64,000 bases of DNA from Candidatus Roizmanbacteria bacterium (GTDB taxonomy: Bacteria > Patescibacteriota > Microgenomatia > UBA1406 > GWC2-37-13). This document shows, one piece after another, positions 22,773 to 31,831 of this stretch. Where the stretch lies: NCBI GenBank assembly GCA_012798265.1, contig JAAZNM010000004.1:1-64000 (forward strand), read 5' to 3'. Numbering within the stretch: position 1 is the stretch's first letter; each line of letters begins with the position of its first letter. The notes below the pieces were generated by a model that made no database searches, was not told where the DNA came from, and saw nothing but the letters and a program-made list of their open reading frames with translations. The position numbers and the translations under genes are program-made.

Positions 22773-23909
22773 GAAGGTACAGGCTGACGCAAAAATGAAA
22801 GTGGTTTTGGCCCCAAGCGCCGACCAGATGAAACCGGCGATAACCGAAGCAAACAAAGTTCCGACGCTGGTTACGGTCTGACTTAGACCGTAGGCGGTAC
22901 CAGCCTCCTCTTTTTTGATGATATTTCCTATCAAAGCTTTTGAGACACCGTCGGTAAAGGCAATATAGGCGCCGTAAGCGGCAAATAATATCCATATATA
23001 TTGGACGTTTCTATTAAAGGCAAATCCCAGATAAACGATGCCGTATATAAACAGTCCGGCCGGAAAAACGTTTTTTGCCCCTAACCTGTCGGCCAGAATT
23101 CCGGCCGGCGTCGAAAGGAGAGTGTACACAAGATTGTAAACGATATAGACCAAAACTACGCTTGAAACCGACAGGCCCAGACTTTTTGATTGGAGAATAA
23201 GAAAACTGTCGGAACTGTTCCCAAGAGAAAATAAAGCGGTTACCACGAGAAAGACTTTAAAATTGTTTGGAATCGACGAAAAGTCGAAAGAAAAAGACTT
23301 TTTGGCGGTTTTAACATTTTTTTTAGCTTCTTTGATAAAGAAAAAAAATAACAGGCCGATAAAAGACGGGATGGCGGCAATCATCAAGATTGTCCGGATG
23401 TTTTCCGAAAATGATTTGAGCAGAATCAAAGTAATTAGTGGTCCGACCACGGCTCCGGCCGAATCAATGCTCCGGTGAATGCCGAATATGAGGCCTTTAT
23501 TTGACCTATCGGTTGTTTCAAGAAGCATGGCGTCACGGGCACCGGTACGAATACCTTTCCCGAGCCTGTCCGTAAATCGTCCCAAAAAGACCATCGGCCA
23601 GGTGGAGGAGACGGCAATGATTATTTTGGAAAAGGCCGATGCCGAGTAACCGGAAACAACAAATATTTTTCTTCTTTGCAATCGGTCGGAGAGACGTCCG
23701 AAAACACTTTTAAAAAAAGCTGACGCTCCTTCAGCGATTCCATCGATAATACCTACTACAAACACAGGTGCCCCCAGTATCTGGGTAATGAAGATGGGCA
23801 TAACCGGATAAAGCATCTCCGAGGCGATATCGTTGAAAAAACTGACGGCACTTAACAGATAAACGACAACCGGGACGGAGTTATTTTTTGCGGGCCCGCT
23901 TTTTTTCAT
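22716..23909 (-). CDS. MFS transporter
   Basis: A 397-residue major facilitator with 12 predicted helices. The loop 2-3 signature reads GRLSDRLQRRK, and the region DRLGKGIRTGARDAM with the following PL helix identifies a common bacterial clade of drug or metabolite exporters of unknown substrate. The ATG at 23909 lies 11 nt after a TATAAT box on the minus strand; a TTG 9 nt upstream is in frame. It runs convergently into the PP-loop ATPase gene. A link to export of the modified peptide is possible by proximity, but opposite orientation argues against shared regulation. Confidence 0.85.
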   Translation of the reverse strand: MKKSGPAKNNSVPVVVYLLSAVSFFNDIASEMLYPVMPIFITQILGAPVFVVGIIDGIAEGASAFFKSVFGRLSDRLQRRKIFVVSGYSASAFSKIIIAVSSTWPMVFLGRFTDRLGKGIRTGARDAMLLETTDRSNKGLIFGIHRSIDSAGAVVGPLITLILLKSFSENIRTILMIAAIPSFIGLLFFFFIKEAKKNVKTAKKSFSFDFSSIPNNFKVFLVVTALFSLGNSSDSFLILQSKSLGLSVSSVVLVYIVYNLVYTLLSTPAGILADRLGAKNVFPAGLFIYGIVYLGFAFNRNVQYIWILFAAYGAYIAFTDGVSKALIGNIIKKEEAGTAYGLSQTVTSVGTLFASVIAGFIWSALGAKTTFIFASACTFLSLIVYIFFLKKDVFHQG

Positions 23910-23966
23910 AGGACACAATAATTATAAGTAAAGACCTTTGTTTTTACCATATAATGTATCCAAATT

Positions 23967-25307
23967 ATGTTGAAATCATTTTCTGAGGCAAAAGAATTCC
24001 TTTACGAGCATATTCCCAGGTCCAATACGCAAAAATTTCCTGGTTCACTTGGCCTTGACAGAACCAAGTACCTGTTAAGCCTGTTAGGCAACCCCCAGGA
24101 TAAACTGAAGATTATCCATGTGGCCGGAACGTCGGGAAAGGGATCGACCGCTTTTTACGCAAGTTCGGTCCTCCAAGGTTTGGGTTTTAAAACAGGACTT
24201 CATTTATCGCCCCATTTGCTTGACATCAGGGAACGTTTCCAAATAAACAATAATCTTATCAGCAAAAAACAGTTCGTTGGGTATTTAAATTTTTTAGTTC
24301 CCTACATAAATGAAGTTAATCGTTCCAAATACGGTCAGGTGACTTACTTTGAGATTTTAACGGTTTTATCTTTTTTTATTTTTTGCGAAAAAAAAGTCGA
24401 CTATGCGGTAGTTGAAACCGGTATGGGAGGCAGGTACGATGCGACCAATACCGTATCCAGGGGAGATAAGGTCGCCGTTATTACAAAAATAGGTCTTGAT
24501 CACACCAATATACTCGGGCGGACTATAAGCGAAATCGCAAAACAAAAATCCGGGATAATAAAACAGGAAAATACTGTCTTTTCCGTCAAACAGAGTAATC
24601 CGGTCGATGGAATAATCGACAAAACCGCCGTAGAGAACGATGGGATATTTTATTGTCTGGAAAAACGATCTTGTTTCAGGAACATGAGGCTCACCGATGC
24701 AGGGCTTTTTTTTGATTTTTATTTTTTTGACTTTGTCGTTAGGGAGGTTTTTTTGAAGACCAAGTTGTTGCCGCAGGTGGAAAATTGTGGTCTGGCTTTG
24801 GCGGTTATTGCTTTTTTGAGCAGGCGCGACGGCTTTGGATTTGACAAGGAAAAAATCCTGAAGGCACTAGAACAAGGCAGTTTTCGCGGGAGAATGGAGA
24901 TCTTTAAAAAAGATAAAGTAACGATAATTGTCGATGGGGCCCATAATCCCCAAAAGATGTCGGCTTTTATCAGTAGTTTAAATAAAGCTTATCCATCAAA
25001 AAAGCACATATTTCTTTTGGCTTTTAAAAAAGGGAAGGACTTCCGGTCGATGTTAAAGATCATAACTCCGCTGGCAGCCAAAATCATCCTGACAAGTTTT
25101 TTTACGGACGATCAGGATCATGTTCAGTCCTCCGAAGATCCGAAAAAGCTTGCCGACTATCTGTCAAGGCTCAATTTCGAAAACCATATAACGATCGTCG
25201 ACCCTCTTGATGCTTTAAAGCAGTCGTTGACATTAGGAGAAGACATAATCATTACCGGATCATTCTATCTGCTGGGACGTCTTTATCGTGGTCTTAGGAA
25301 AAAATAG
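23967..25307 (+). CDS. folC: Folylpolyglutamate/dihydrofolate synthase-type Mur ligase
   Basis: A 446-residue enzyme with the FolC layout. The P-loop is AGTSGKGST (about residue 52), followed by LSPHLLDIRERF, a VETGMGGRYDATN motif and KIGLDHTNILG with the metal-binding His, then a C-terminal domain with VDGAHNPQKM. FolC adds glutamate residues to folates (and in the dihydrofolate form to dihydropteroate). No other folate gene is present, so only polyglutamylation of imported folate may be served. A TATAAT box precedes the ATG by about 13 nt. Family assignment is firm; substrate is inferred. Confidence 0.88.
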   Translation: MLKSFSEAKEFLYEHIPRSNTQKFPGSLGLDRTKYLLSLLGNPQDKLKIIHVAGTSGKGSTAFYASSVLQGLGFKTGLHLSPHLLDIRERFQINNNLISKKQFVGYLNFLVPYINEVNRSKYGQVTYFEILTVLSFFIFCEKKVDYAVVETGMGGRYDATNTVSRGDKVAVITKIGLDHTNILGRTISEIAKQKSGIIKQENTVFSVKQSNPVDGIIDKTAVENDGIFYCLEKRSCFRNMRLTDAGLFFDFYFFDFVVREVFLKTKLLPQVENCGLALAVIAFLSRRDGFGFDKEKILKALEQGSFRGRMEIFKKDKVTIIVDGAHNPQKMSAFISSLNKAYPSKKHIFLLAFKKGKDFRSMLKIITPLAAKIILTSFFTDDQDHVQSSEDPKKLADYLSRLNFENHITIVDPLDALKQSLTLGEDIIITGSFYLLGRLYRGLRKK

Positions 25308-25327
25308 GAAAAGTGGACTCCAAGAAC

Positions 25328-25789
25328 TTATTGTCTTGGAGTGCCACTTATGTTCCTTAATACCGGATTCAGTTGTATATTGGAGGCGGTGATGCTGCCG
25401 TCGGTATTCTGAGTGCCAAAAACAGCAACCTGACTACCGGTTGTCAGATCTTTGGCTGAAGCGGTGGCCGCTTTATTGATGGCGGTCGATTCTGACAGCA
25501 AAACGATTTTTGAACTTCCATCCCTCATTTTGACGGTTATGGACTGGCTGTCTTGACTTATGACCTCTCCCATAACCTGTCCTCCGCCGCTTCGAGTACG
25601 GGTTTGACCTTGTTGATCGGCCGGTAAATTGCGGCCATTAAATTGACTTCCGTTGGTTTGACCGGCAAACTGACCGGGTTGTCCGAATGAGGACAATGAT
25701 TTATTACCCTGAAACTTTGTTCCGGCGAAAAAACCGATAATTAGGGCAACGATTGCGGCGAAAATCGTAATTAGATTGTTTGTTTTCAT
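25328..25789 (-). CDS. DUF5666-like protein of the efflux operon
   Basis: A 153-residue protein with an N-terminal signal anchor (about residues 8-24), a Gln/Gly/Asn-rich spacer, and a small beta-domain with GEVISQDSQSITVKMRDG, a Thr/Ala stretch, DLTTGSQVAVFGTQNTDGS and TASNIQL. This matches the repeat domain commonly called DUF5666, found in extracytoplasmic proteins of unknown function, often near exporters. It is the last gene of the operon running from the response regulator at 30.9 kb, separated from the permease by 104 nt of AT-rich repetitive DNA (25790-25893). Confidence 0.7.
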   Translation of the reverse strand: MKTNNLITIFAAIVALIIGFFAGTKFQGNKSLSSFGQPGQFAGQTNGSQFNGRNLPADQQGQTRTRSGGGQVMGEVISQDSQSITVKMRDGSSKIVLLSESTAINKAATASAKDLTTGSQVAVFGTQNTDGSITASNIQLNPVLRNISGTPRQ

Positions 25790-25799
25790 ATGTCATCAC

Positions 25800-25893
25800 C
25801 CCCTTTCAGAAAATCACAAATTACAAATAACAAACTTAAATTAAAATTCAAAACTCAAAATTCAAAAGGCAAAAGCTTTATAATTTTTAATTT
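25800..25893. repeat. AT-rich low-complexity intergenic repeat
   Basis: A run of near-repeated words (CACAAATTACAAATAACAAA, then AATTCAAAACTCAAAATTCAAAA). Related words, some inverted, occur at 59184-59220. Such A/C-rich spacers are seen between genes of several bacterial lineages; no coding potential or stem is obvious. Confidence 0.5.
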
Positions 25894-27117
25894 TTATTCG
25901 TATCTAAGCGCTTCGATAGGCTGCAGACCGGCGGCTCTTTTGGCCGGATACCAGCCGAAAATAATTCCGATGCCGGCAGAGACGACAAAAGCCAAAACGA
26001 TCGAAAAAGGCGATATTATAAAAGGCATACTTATGAGTTTCGATATGATATAGGAGGCAATTATTCCAAACAAAGCTCCGATGACGCCGCCGCTAAAAGT
26101 TAATATGATCGCTTCGGTCAAAAACTGGGTAGTGATTGTCTTTTTTTTGGCACCCAAGGCTTTTCTGAGTCCTATCTCTCTTGTCCTTTCGGTAACGGTG
26201 ACAAGCATTATATTCATAATACCGATTCCTCCGACAAGCAGAGAGATGGCAGCGATTCCGGAAAGAAGTGCTGTAAACGTCCCGGTCGTCGACGAGGCCA
26301 TATTGAGGATATCTTGTTGTGACATGATTGAAAAATCGGCTTTTGTCGGGTCGGTGATTTTGTGACGGGCCAAAAGGAAATAACCGACTTCGTCTTGGGC
26401 CGCCACCATAAGGTCGGCGCTTTTTGCCTCGAGGGCAATCGAACTCAGATGGCTGGCACCAAAAAGCTGCTTTTGGGCGGTGGTTAAAGGTACGTAAACT
26501 ATACTGTCCTGATTCATAAAGCCCGATCCGCCTTTTGATTCGGTTATTCCGATAATCGTCAGCATCTGTCCGTTTATTCTTATAGTCTGTCCGATGACGT
26601 TAGTTTGGTCAGGAAAAAGATCGGAAACAATCTGCGGTCCGACTACCGCTACTTTAGCCATACTGTCTACGTCACTTTCAGTGATGAAGTTGCCGGAGGC
26701 AATATCAATTTTGTGGACTTCGGTATAAACGGGCGTGGCGCCGACAACTTGGGCATTGGTATTATTGCTGCCGGTTATTATTTGGGTACGGCCGGAATAT
26801 TCTGGGGAGACTTTGCTGATGGTGGTGATCTGATCGGATTTGGTTATTTCCTTGGCGTCGTCCAAAGTGAGGGTAGTGCGACCACCAGCAGCGCTTCGGA
26901 CGGCTCCTTGATTAAAAGATCCGGGTTGGACGGTCAATAAATTAGATCCCAAAGATTGGATTTGGGATTGAATTGCTTGCTGGCTGGCTTGACCCAAAGA
27001 AACAAGAGCTATAACGCTGCCTATCCCGATAACTATACCCAAAATAGCCAGACCGGTTCTGGTCTTGTTTAAGGTCAACGTTCCCAGACTTTCTATAAAA
27101 AGTTCAATTAAATCCAT
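25894..27117 (-). CDS. MacB-like ABC transporter permease
   Basis: A 407-residue permease of the MacB/FtsX type. An N-terminal TM helix with the conserved LGIVIGIGSVIALVSLG segment precedes a large extracytoplasmic MacB periplasmic-core domain (about residues 45-250), then three C-terminal FtsX helices with TERTREIGLRKALGAKK, the mark of this class. MacB-type systems couple ATP hydrolysis to movement of peptides, lipoproteins or antibiotics outside the inner membrane. It is separated from the ATPase gene by 9 nt and from the adaptor gene in the same operon, so the three proteins form one exporter. Confidence 0.92.
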   Translation of the reverse strand: MDLIELFIESLGTLTLNKTRTGLAILGIVIGIGSVIALVSLGQASQQAIQSQIQSLGSNLLTVQPGSFNQGAVRSAAGGRTTLTLDDAKEITKSDQITTISKVSPEYSGRTQIITGSNNTNAQVVGATPVYTEVHKIDIASGNFITESDVDSMAKVAVVGPQIVSDLFPDQTNVIGQTIRINGQMLTIIGITESKGGSGFMNQDSIVYVPLTTAQKQLFGASHLSSIALEAKSADLMVAAQDEVGYFLLARHKITDPTKADFSIMSQQDILNMASSTTGTFTALLSGIAAISLLVGGIGIMNIMLVTVTERTREIGLRKALGAKKKTITTQFLTEAIILTFSGGVIGALFGIIASYIISKLISMPFIISPFSIVLAFVVSAGIGIIFGWYPAKRAAGLQPIEALRYE

Positions 27118-27126
27118 ATATATTGA

Positions 27127-27840
27127 TCAATTTTTGATGATACGTTGTTTATGATTGTTTTTATTGTCTATGATTTTGCCGTCGCGGATATAAATTATCC
27201 TTTTTGCGTGTTGTCCGATATCTGGTTCATGGGTAATCATAACTATGGTGTGACCTTCGTTGTTTAATTTCTGAAAGATTGCCATAATTTCCTCGGCCTG
27301 GGCCGAGGCGATATTACCCGTAGGTTCGTCAGCCAGAAGAATTGCCGGATTCATAACTAAAGCCCTGGCGATGGCGACTCTTTGTTGTTGTCCGCCTGAC
27401 AACTGGTTTGAAGTGTGTTCCATCCTGTTATTGAGACCGACCATCTCCAGATATTTTTTGGCTTTGGCCAACCGTTCTTCTTTATCGATTCCTGCGTAAG
27501 CCATAGGAAGCATGACGTTTTTTAGGGCGGTTGTTCTCGGCAGAAGATTGTAGGCCTGAAAAATAAAACCTATCTTCCTATTTCTGATATCGGCCAGTTG
27601 ATCATCAGTCAGTTTTTCGACGTTTTTTCCATCAAGTATATACTGACCGCTGCTTGGTAGATCAAGTGCCCCAAGAATATGCATTAGGGTGGATTTGCCC
27701 GATCCCGAAGGGCCCATAATTGCGACGAACTCGCCTTTATCTATCGAAATCGAAATATTGTCTAAAGCCGTGGTCTCAAGAGATCCTAATCTATATATCT
27801 TGGAAAGATTGGCGGTTTGGATTATGGCGTTATTTTTCAT
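27127..27840 (-). CDS. MacB/LolD-like ABC transporter ATPase
   Basis: A 237-residue ATP-binding protein. Walker A is GPSGSGKST, the Q-loop lies in FIFQAYNLLP, the signature is LSGGQQQRV and Walker B ends LLADEPTGN followed by the H-loop ITHEP. The Leu-Asp before Gly-Asn in the D-loop region and the length match the LolD/MacB group that pairs with FtsX-type permeases. The permease lies 9 nt downstream and the adaptor 8 nt upstream, so all three should assemble. The C-terminal tail is Lys- and Asn-rich. Confidence 0.94.
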   Translation of the reverse strand: MKNNAIIQTANLSKIYRLGSLETTALDNISISIDKGEFVAIMGPSGSGKSTLMHILGALDLPSSGQYILDGKNVEKLTDDQLADIRNRKIGFIFQAYNLLPRTTALKNVMLPMAYAGIDKEERLAKAKKYLEMVGLNNRMEHTSNQLSGGQQQRVAIARALVMNPAILLADEPTGNIASAQAEEIMAIFQKLNNEGHTIVMITHEPDIGQHAKRIIYIRDGKIIDNKNNHKQRIIKN

Positions 27841-27848
27841 AAGGTTGG

Positions 27849-29147
27849 TTACCTCATTCTTGCTCCCGACATGCCTCCAAATATGGAAGTGGTTTGCCCG
27901 CTTTGTTTGGTAGTGTTTACCGTTGAGGTACCGGTGACGACCTTATCGTTTTCAGACAGACCCGAGACGATCTCCGTTTCAGTGGCGGATGAGAGACCGG
28001 TTTCGACGGTCGTTTCCTGTTGTTTGCTATTTTTGATGACGGTGACATATGAGGTGCCGTCGGTTTTCTTATGGACGCTGCTTGAAGGGACGATCAGGGC
28101 ATTGTTTTTTATTCCGGTGACAATGCTAGCCGAGGCAGCCATATTGGGGAGAATAAACTCCGATTCGGTGTCGAAGCGGATGACGGTCGGATAGGTGGTT
28201 ACTCCTGAACTTACGCTACCGGCCGTATCGATACTGACGACCTTTCCCGTAAAAGTTTTGTCGGAAAGAGCATCAAGCTTGATAGTGGCTTTATCTCCCA
28301 GTTTGATCTTCGGAATATCTATTTCGGTCAAGTTGATTGAAACCATAGGTAACGCCTTGGTTTTTATGGTGGCGATCTTGGTGGCGCTTTGGGCGCTGTT
28401 TGAAGTGTTGGTTGATTCGACGATCACCGATCCTTCCTGTAAAGACAGGCCAGATATCGTACCTGAGATTGGAGCGTAGATAGTCGGTGAAGTCTGCTGG
28501 TAAGACAACCAGGCGGCGTTAAGAGCTGTTTGCGATTGGGTAACCACATTTTGCTGGTTTTTATACTTGGCTTCAGAAGCAAGCCAGTTGTCTTCGGATA
28601 TATGATATTCCGCCAAAGCCCTGTTGGTATCGTTGGCGCTTCCGTCGGAATTTTGGTAAGTGGAGTTGGTGGCCAAGTCATAATGCTTTTTCCAGTTGGT
28701 AAGCATGTCGGATTGAAGCGTGTACAAAGAGGTTTTGGCGCTTTCGAGATTATTTTTGGCGCTTTGATAACTCGAGAGGGCCTGGGCGACATTTTGTTGT
28801 CCTTTAAGGTCAAGTTCGATCTCGGCAATTTTATCGCCGGTTTTCACTTCATCGCCGTCTTTTACGTAAAGTTTGGATACGACACCGGTCGCAAGCGTAC
28901 TTATGGTACCGTTATTGGCAGTGGAAACCGTTCCGGATCCGGTTACCGACGAAACTATCGTACCGCGCGTAACCGAGGTCGTTTGATAGGCGGATGTTTT
29001 GGTTTTGCTGCCGGTAAATTTTGAAAATAAAAACCATCCACCACCGACCAAAACGACAGCTATCAGTATTTTCATCAAAAAAGAAGTTTTCTTGAACCAA
29101 TTTAAAAAAAGGGAAATTTTGTTTCCGATGGATTGAAATATTTTCAT
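27849..29147 (-). CDS. HlyD/MacA-like periplasmic adaptor
   Basis: A 432-residue membrane-fusion-type protein. It has an N-terminal TM helix (about residues 27-45), a lipoyl-like half with VVSKLYVKDGDEVKTGDKIAEI, a helical hairpin (about 120-215, Ser/Gln-rich), the second lipoyl half ending in YAPISGTISGL, and a beta-barrel with a C-terminal membrane-proximal domain. Such adaptors link MacB permeases to the outside. In a CPR-like cell with a single membrane it would reach across the cell wall. The gene lies between the histidine kinase and the ABC ATPase in one operon. A Thr/Ser/Gly-rich tail ends in MSGARMR. Confidence 0.9.
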   Translation of the reverse strand: MKIFQSIGNKISLFLNWFKKTSFLMKILIAVVLVGGGWFLFSKFTGSKTKTSAYQTTSVTRGTIVSSVTGSGTVSTANNGTISTLATGVVSKLYVKDGDEVKTGDKIAEIELDLKGQQNVAQALSSYQSAKNNLESAKTSLYTLQSDMLTNWKKHYDLATNSTYQNSDGSANDTNRALAEYHISEDNWLASEAKYKNQQNVVTQSQTALNAAWLSYQQTSPTIYAPISGTISGLSLQEGSVIVESTNTSNSAQSATKIATIKTKALPMVSINLTEIDIPKIKLGDKATIKLDALSDKTFTGKVVSIDTAGSVSSGVTTYPTVIRFDTESEFILPNMAASASIVTGIKNNALIVPSSSVHKKTDGTSYVTVIKNSKQQETTVETGLSSATETEIVSGLSENDKVVTGTSTVNTTKQSGQTTSIFGGMSGARMR

Positions 29148-29193
29148 ATTTGTGCAATTTTATTAGCTATTGCTGAAAACGGGCTGAATAGAA

Positions 29194-30234
29194 TCATTTG
29201 TTTTTAACTGGTAACTTGACCGTAAAAGAACTTCCTTGATTGATTTTGGATTTTACCGATACAGATCCTTTGTGGCTGGCGACGATTTTTTTGGCGATGG
29301 ATAGCCCTAGTCCGTAGCCGCTGGCTCCGTCTTTGGTGCGGGCGCTGTCGGCCCGATAAAAGCGATCGAATATAAAAGGCAGATCCTTTTCATGGATTCC
29401 TATGCCGGTATCTTTAATATCTATAAAAACGAAACCGTTGTTTTGGGATGAGGTTATCTCGACAGTGCCTTTTAAAGGACTGTATTTAATGGCATTGTCA
29501 AGAAGTATCGTAAAAAGGTCAGTCAATCCGTATCTGTTTCCTTCTACCTGGACCTCGGCAATATTTTTTTTGATAACGATTTTTTTTTGGTCGGCCAGTA
29601 TTTTTGTTTTGGCGATCGCCTCTGTCACAAATTCACCGATTTTAAGAGTTTCAAATCTTATCGGATGATTGGGTTTTTGGTATTGGGCCAATTGCAGTAA
29701 ACCATCTGACAATGACTGAAGTTTATTGACCTCGTTAATGCTTCCTGCGATAAGTTTTTTGACCGTCGCCAAAGTGGTTTTTTTATCCCTTAAAGTGACT
29801 TCCATCGAGGTTTTTAAGGCGGTCAACGGAGTCCGTAACTCGTGGGAAGCATCCGATATGAAGCGGTTTTGTTCATCCACCATAATCTGTATGGGTTTTA
29901 ACGTCCGTCCGGCCAGAAGGTAACCGAGACCGCCGGCTACGAAAAATATACCGGTATTGATCCCGATCAAAACGATAAGGATTCTCCGGTTCGTTTCGTT
30001 AACTAGGTCCGGATCAAATAAGGGGATCGAAGGAGGAGGATACATCTGGCGAGTGTCGGAATAATTAAGGTTTGCGTCAAGTAAGCTTCTTTCTATCCTG
30101 ACTCTTTGGACTCGGGCGAATCTTTTTACTTCAGCGGTCAGCGTTTCATAAATAATGACGCTAAAAAAAATACTGATCACCATAATAATTAACAAATACC
30201 AGCCGGTAAGTTTGAGTCGGGCGTTTCTAAACAT
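29194..30234 (-). CDS. Sensor histidine kinase
   Basis: A 346-residue membrane kinase. Two TM helices (about residues 11-30 and 82-106) enclose a short sensory loop with a PPPSIPLF segment; no HAMP domain is clear. The dimerisation helix carries SDASHELRTPLTALK with the phospho-acceptor His. The ATPase domain has LLDNAIKYSP (N box), DTGIGI (G1) and GYGLGLSIAKK (G2). Its ATG overlaps the TAA of the response regulator (TAATG), giving fixed stoichiometry. With the downstream MacAB-like exporter it forms a typical envelope- or peptide-stress response unit. Confidence 0.93.
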   Translation of the reverse strand: MFRNARLKLTGWYLLIIMVISIFFSVIIYETLTAEVKRFARVQRVRIERSLLDANLNYSDTRQMYPPPSIPLFDPDLVNETNRRILIVLIGINTGIFFVAGGLGYLLAGRTLKPIQIMVDEQNRFISDASHELRTPLTALKTSMEVTLRDKKTTLATVKKLIAGSINEVNKLQSLSDGLLQLAQYQKPNHPIRFETLKIGEFVTEAIAKTKILADQKKIVIKKNIAEVQVEGNRYGLTDLFTILLDNAIKYSPLKGTVEITSSQNNGFVFIDIKDTGIGIHEKDLPFIFDRFYRADSARTKDGASGYGLGLSIAKKIVASHKGSVSVKSKINQGSSFTVKLPVKNK

Positions 30235-30917
30235 TATTTTTTTACCCTTTCTATCTTATAACCAAAACCTCTAACCGTATGGATCAAAGGCGGATCTTTT
30301 TTAAAGGGGTTGTCTATTTTGTTCCTAAGGTTTTTTATGTATACCTCAACCGTATTAGGGAGTATATCGGCATCGTAGTTCCAGACATGACTGATTATCT
30401 GTTCTTTCGACAAGGTTTGTCCGGCGTTGCGCATCAAATATTCAAGCAGCGAAAATTCCTTGCTGGATAGCTGAACATCAACCCCCCCTCTTTTTATTTG
30501 AAAGGATTTTGTATCCATCTGGAGGTTGTCGACGGCAATGACGGAGTCCAAAGATCTTTTTGGCCTTCTGATAAGCGCCCTTATCCGGGCAAGCAGTTCT
30601 TCAAAAGAAAAGGGTTTGGTCAGGTAATCGTCGGCTCCGGCGTCCAGTCCTTCGACTTTGTTTACGATCTGGCCTTTGGCGGTAAGTATCAATATGGGAA
30701 AATGAATATTGTTTTTTCTCAATTCTTTGCATATAGTCAATCCGTCCATGCCGGGAATCATCAGATCTAATATGGCCAGATCATAGTCTTCGGTGGAGGC
30801 CAAGTCATAGGCATCGGTACCGTTATAGACGACGTCGACGGCATAGTTTTCCTGGGTTAAACCTTTTTTTATGGAGTTGGCAATCAGATGTTCGTCTTCA
30901 ACGACAAGAATTCTCAT
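30234..30917 (-). CDS. OmpR-family response regulator
   Basis: A 227-residue regulator. The receiver has ED (residues 7-9), the phospho-acceptor Asp in LAILDLM (about 51), Thr in ILTAKG and Lys in YLTKPF; the winged-helix DNA-binding domain has LSSKEFSLLEYLM, VEVYIKNLRNKID and the C-terminal IHTVRGFGYKIE. A perfect TATAAT box (minus strand, 30929-30924) ends 6 nt before the ATG, so transcription should begin at or next to the start codon. It opens the operon with the kinase, adaptor, ABC ATPase, permease and DUF5666 protein. Confidence 0.95.
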   Translation of the reverse strand: MRILVVEDEHLIANSIKKGLTQENYAVDVVYNGTDAYDLASTEDYDLAILDLMIPGMDGLTICKELRKNNIHFPILILTAKGQIVNKVEGLDAGADDYLTKPFSFEELLARIRALIRRPKRSLDSVIAVDNLQMDTKSFQIKRGGVDVQLSSKEFSLLEYLMRNAGQTLSKEQIISHVWNYDADILPNTVEVYIKNLRNKIDNPFKKDPPLIHTVRGFGYKIERVKK

Positions 30918-30923
30918 GGTTCT

Positions 30924-30929
30924 ATTATA
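30924..30929 (-). promoter_or_regulatory. -10 box of the two-component/exporter operon
   Basis: TATAAT on the minus strand, 6 nt before the ATG at 30917. No convincing -35 box is present at 17 nt (CAGCCA), suggesting dependence on an activator, possibly the regulator itself. Confidence 0.55.
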
Positions 30930-31008
30930 TTGTTATAACTGAAAATTGGCTGAAGAGCAATATATTTACCGCTTGTATTTTTTTTTGGTTTGATTAACAT
31001 ATTAGTTT

Positions 31009-31824
31009 ATGCTTCCTGAAGATAAAGAAAACAATTTGGCGATTGAGGTCAAGAGTCTGACAAAAAAATTCAACGATTTTACCGCCGTCAACAATATTTC
31101 TTTTTCAGTCGACAAGGCGGAAATATTTGCTTTTTTGGGACCGAACGGTGCCGGGAAATCGACTACCATAAAGATACTGACGACTCTTTTGAAGCCGACC
31201 GAAGGGAAAATAAGGATTAACGGTTTTGATCCCGTCAAAGAACAAGACAGGGTACGCAAATCTTTCGGGATAGTTTTTCAGGATCCAAGCCTTGATGATG
31301 AATTAACCGCTTATGAGAATATGGATTTTCACGGGGTTCTCTATAATCTCGATGGGGATCTGCGGAAAAAGAGGATAGAAGAATTGTTAAAAATCGTTGA
31401 ACTTTGGGATAAAAAAGATCTACTGGTCAAGACTTTTTCAGGAGGAATGAAAAGAAGACTGGAGATAGCCAGGGGTCTTTTGCATCATCCTAAAGTTTTT
31501 TTTCTTGATGAACCGACGTTAGGTCTTGATCCTCAGACGAGAAATCAAATGTGGAGTTATATAGTAGATCTAAATAAAAAAGAAGGGATTACGGTTTTTT
31601 TTACCACCCATTATATGGGGGAAGCGGAAAAAATTGCCCGCAGAATCGCGATAATAGATCATGGGACAATCATAAAACTCGGGACAGCCGAGGAGTTAAA
31701 AAAGAGCACCGGCACCAATTCGTTGGAAGAGGCTTTTCTACAGTTGACCGGACACAAGATAAGGGAGGAACACTCCAGTCCGCTTGACAAGATGAGACAG
31801 AGGCGCCGGATGTTCCACCGTTAA
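31009..31824 (+). CDS. DrrA-like ABC transporter ATPase
   Basis: A 271-residue ATP-binding protein: Walker A GPNGAGKST, Q-loop IVFQDPSLD, signature FSGGMKRRLEIARGL, Walker B FFLDEPTLGLDPQTR and H-loop TTHYMGEAE. The short C-terminal extension with NSLEEAFLQLTGH is typical of the DrrA (daunorubicin exporter) group that works with ABC-2 permeases. Its permease follows 7 nt downstream. The gene is divergent from the two-component operon, so the two exporters share the intergenic region 30918-31008. Substrate is unknown; hydrophobic drugs, peptides or cell-wall polymers are usual. Confidence 0.93.
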   Translation: MLPEDKENNLAIEVKSLTKKFNDFTAVNNISFSVDKAEIFAFLGPNGAGKSTTIKILTTLLKPTEGKIRINGFDPVKEQDRVRKSFGIVFQDPSLDDELTAYENMDFHGVLYNLDGDLRKKRIEELLKIVELWDKKDLLVKTFSGGMKRRLEIARGLLHHPKVFFLDEPTLGLDPQTRNQMWSYIVDLNKKEGITVFFTTHYMGEAEKIARRIAIIDHGTIIKLGTAEELKKSTGTNSLEEAFLQLTGHKIREEHSSPLDKMRQRRRMFHR

Positions 31825-31831
31825 TACAGAT

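Noticed and set aside
22716-23909. MFS protein as exporter of the radical SAM peptide
   Set aside because: It is on the opposite strand, converges on the operon by overlap, and belongs to a widespread clade; proximity alone is not enough.
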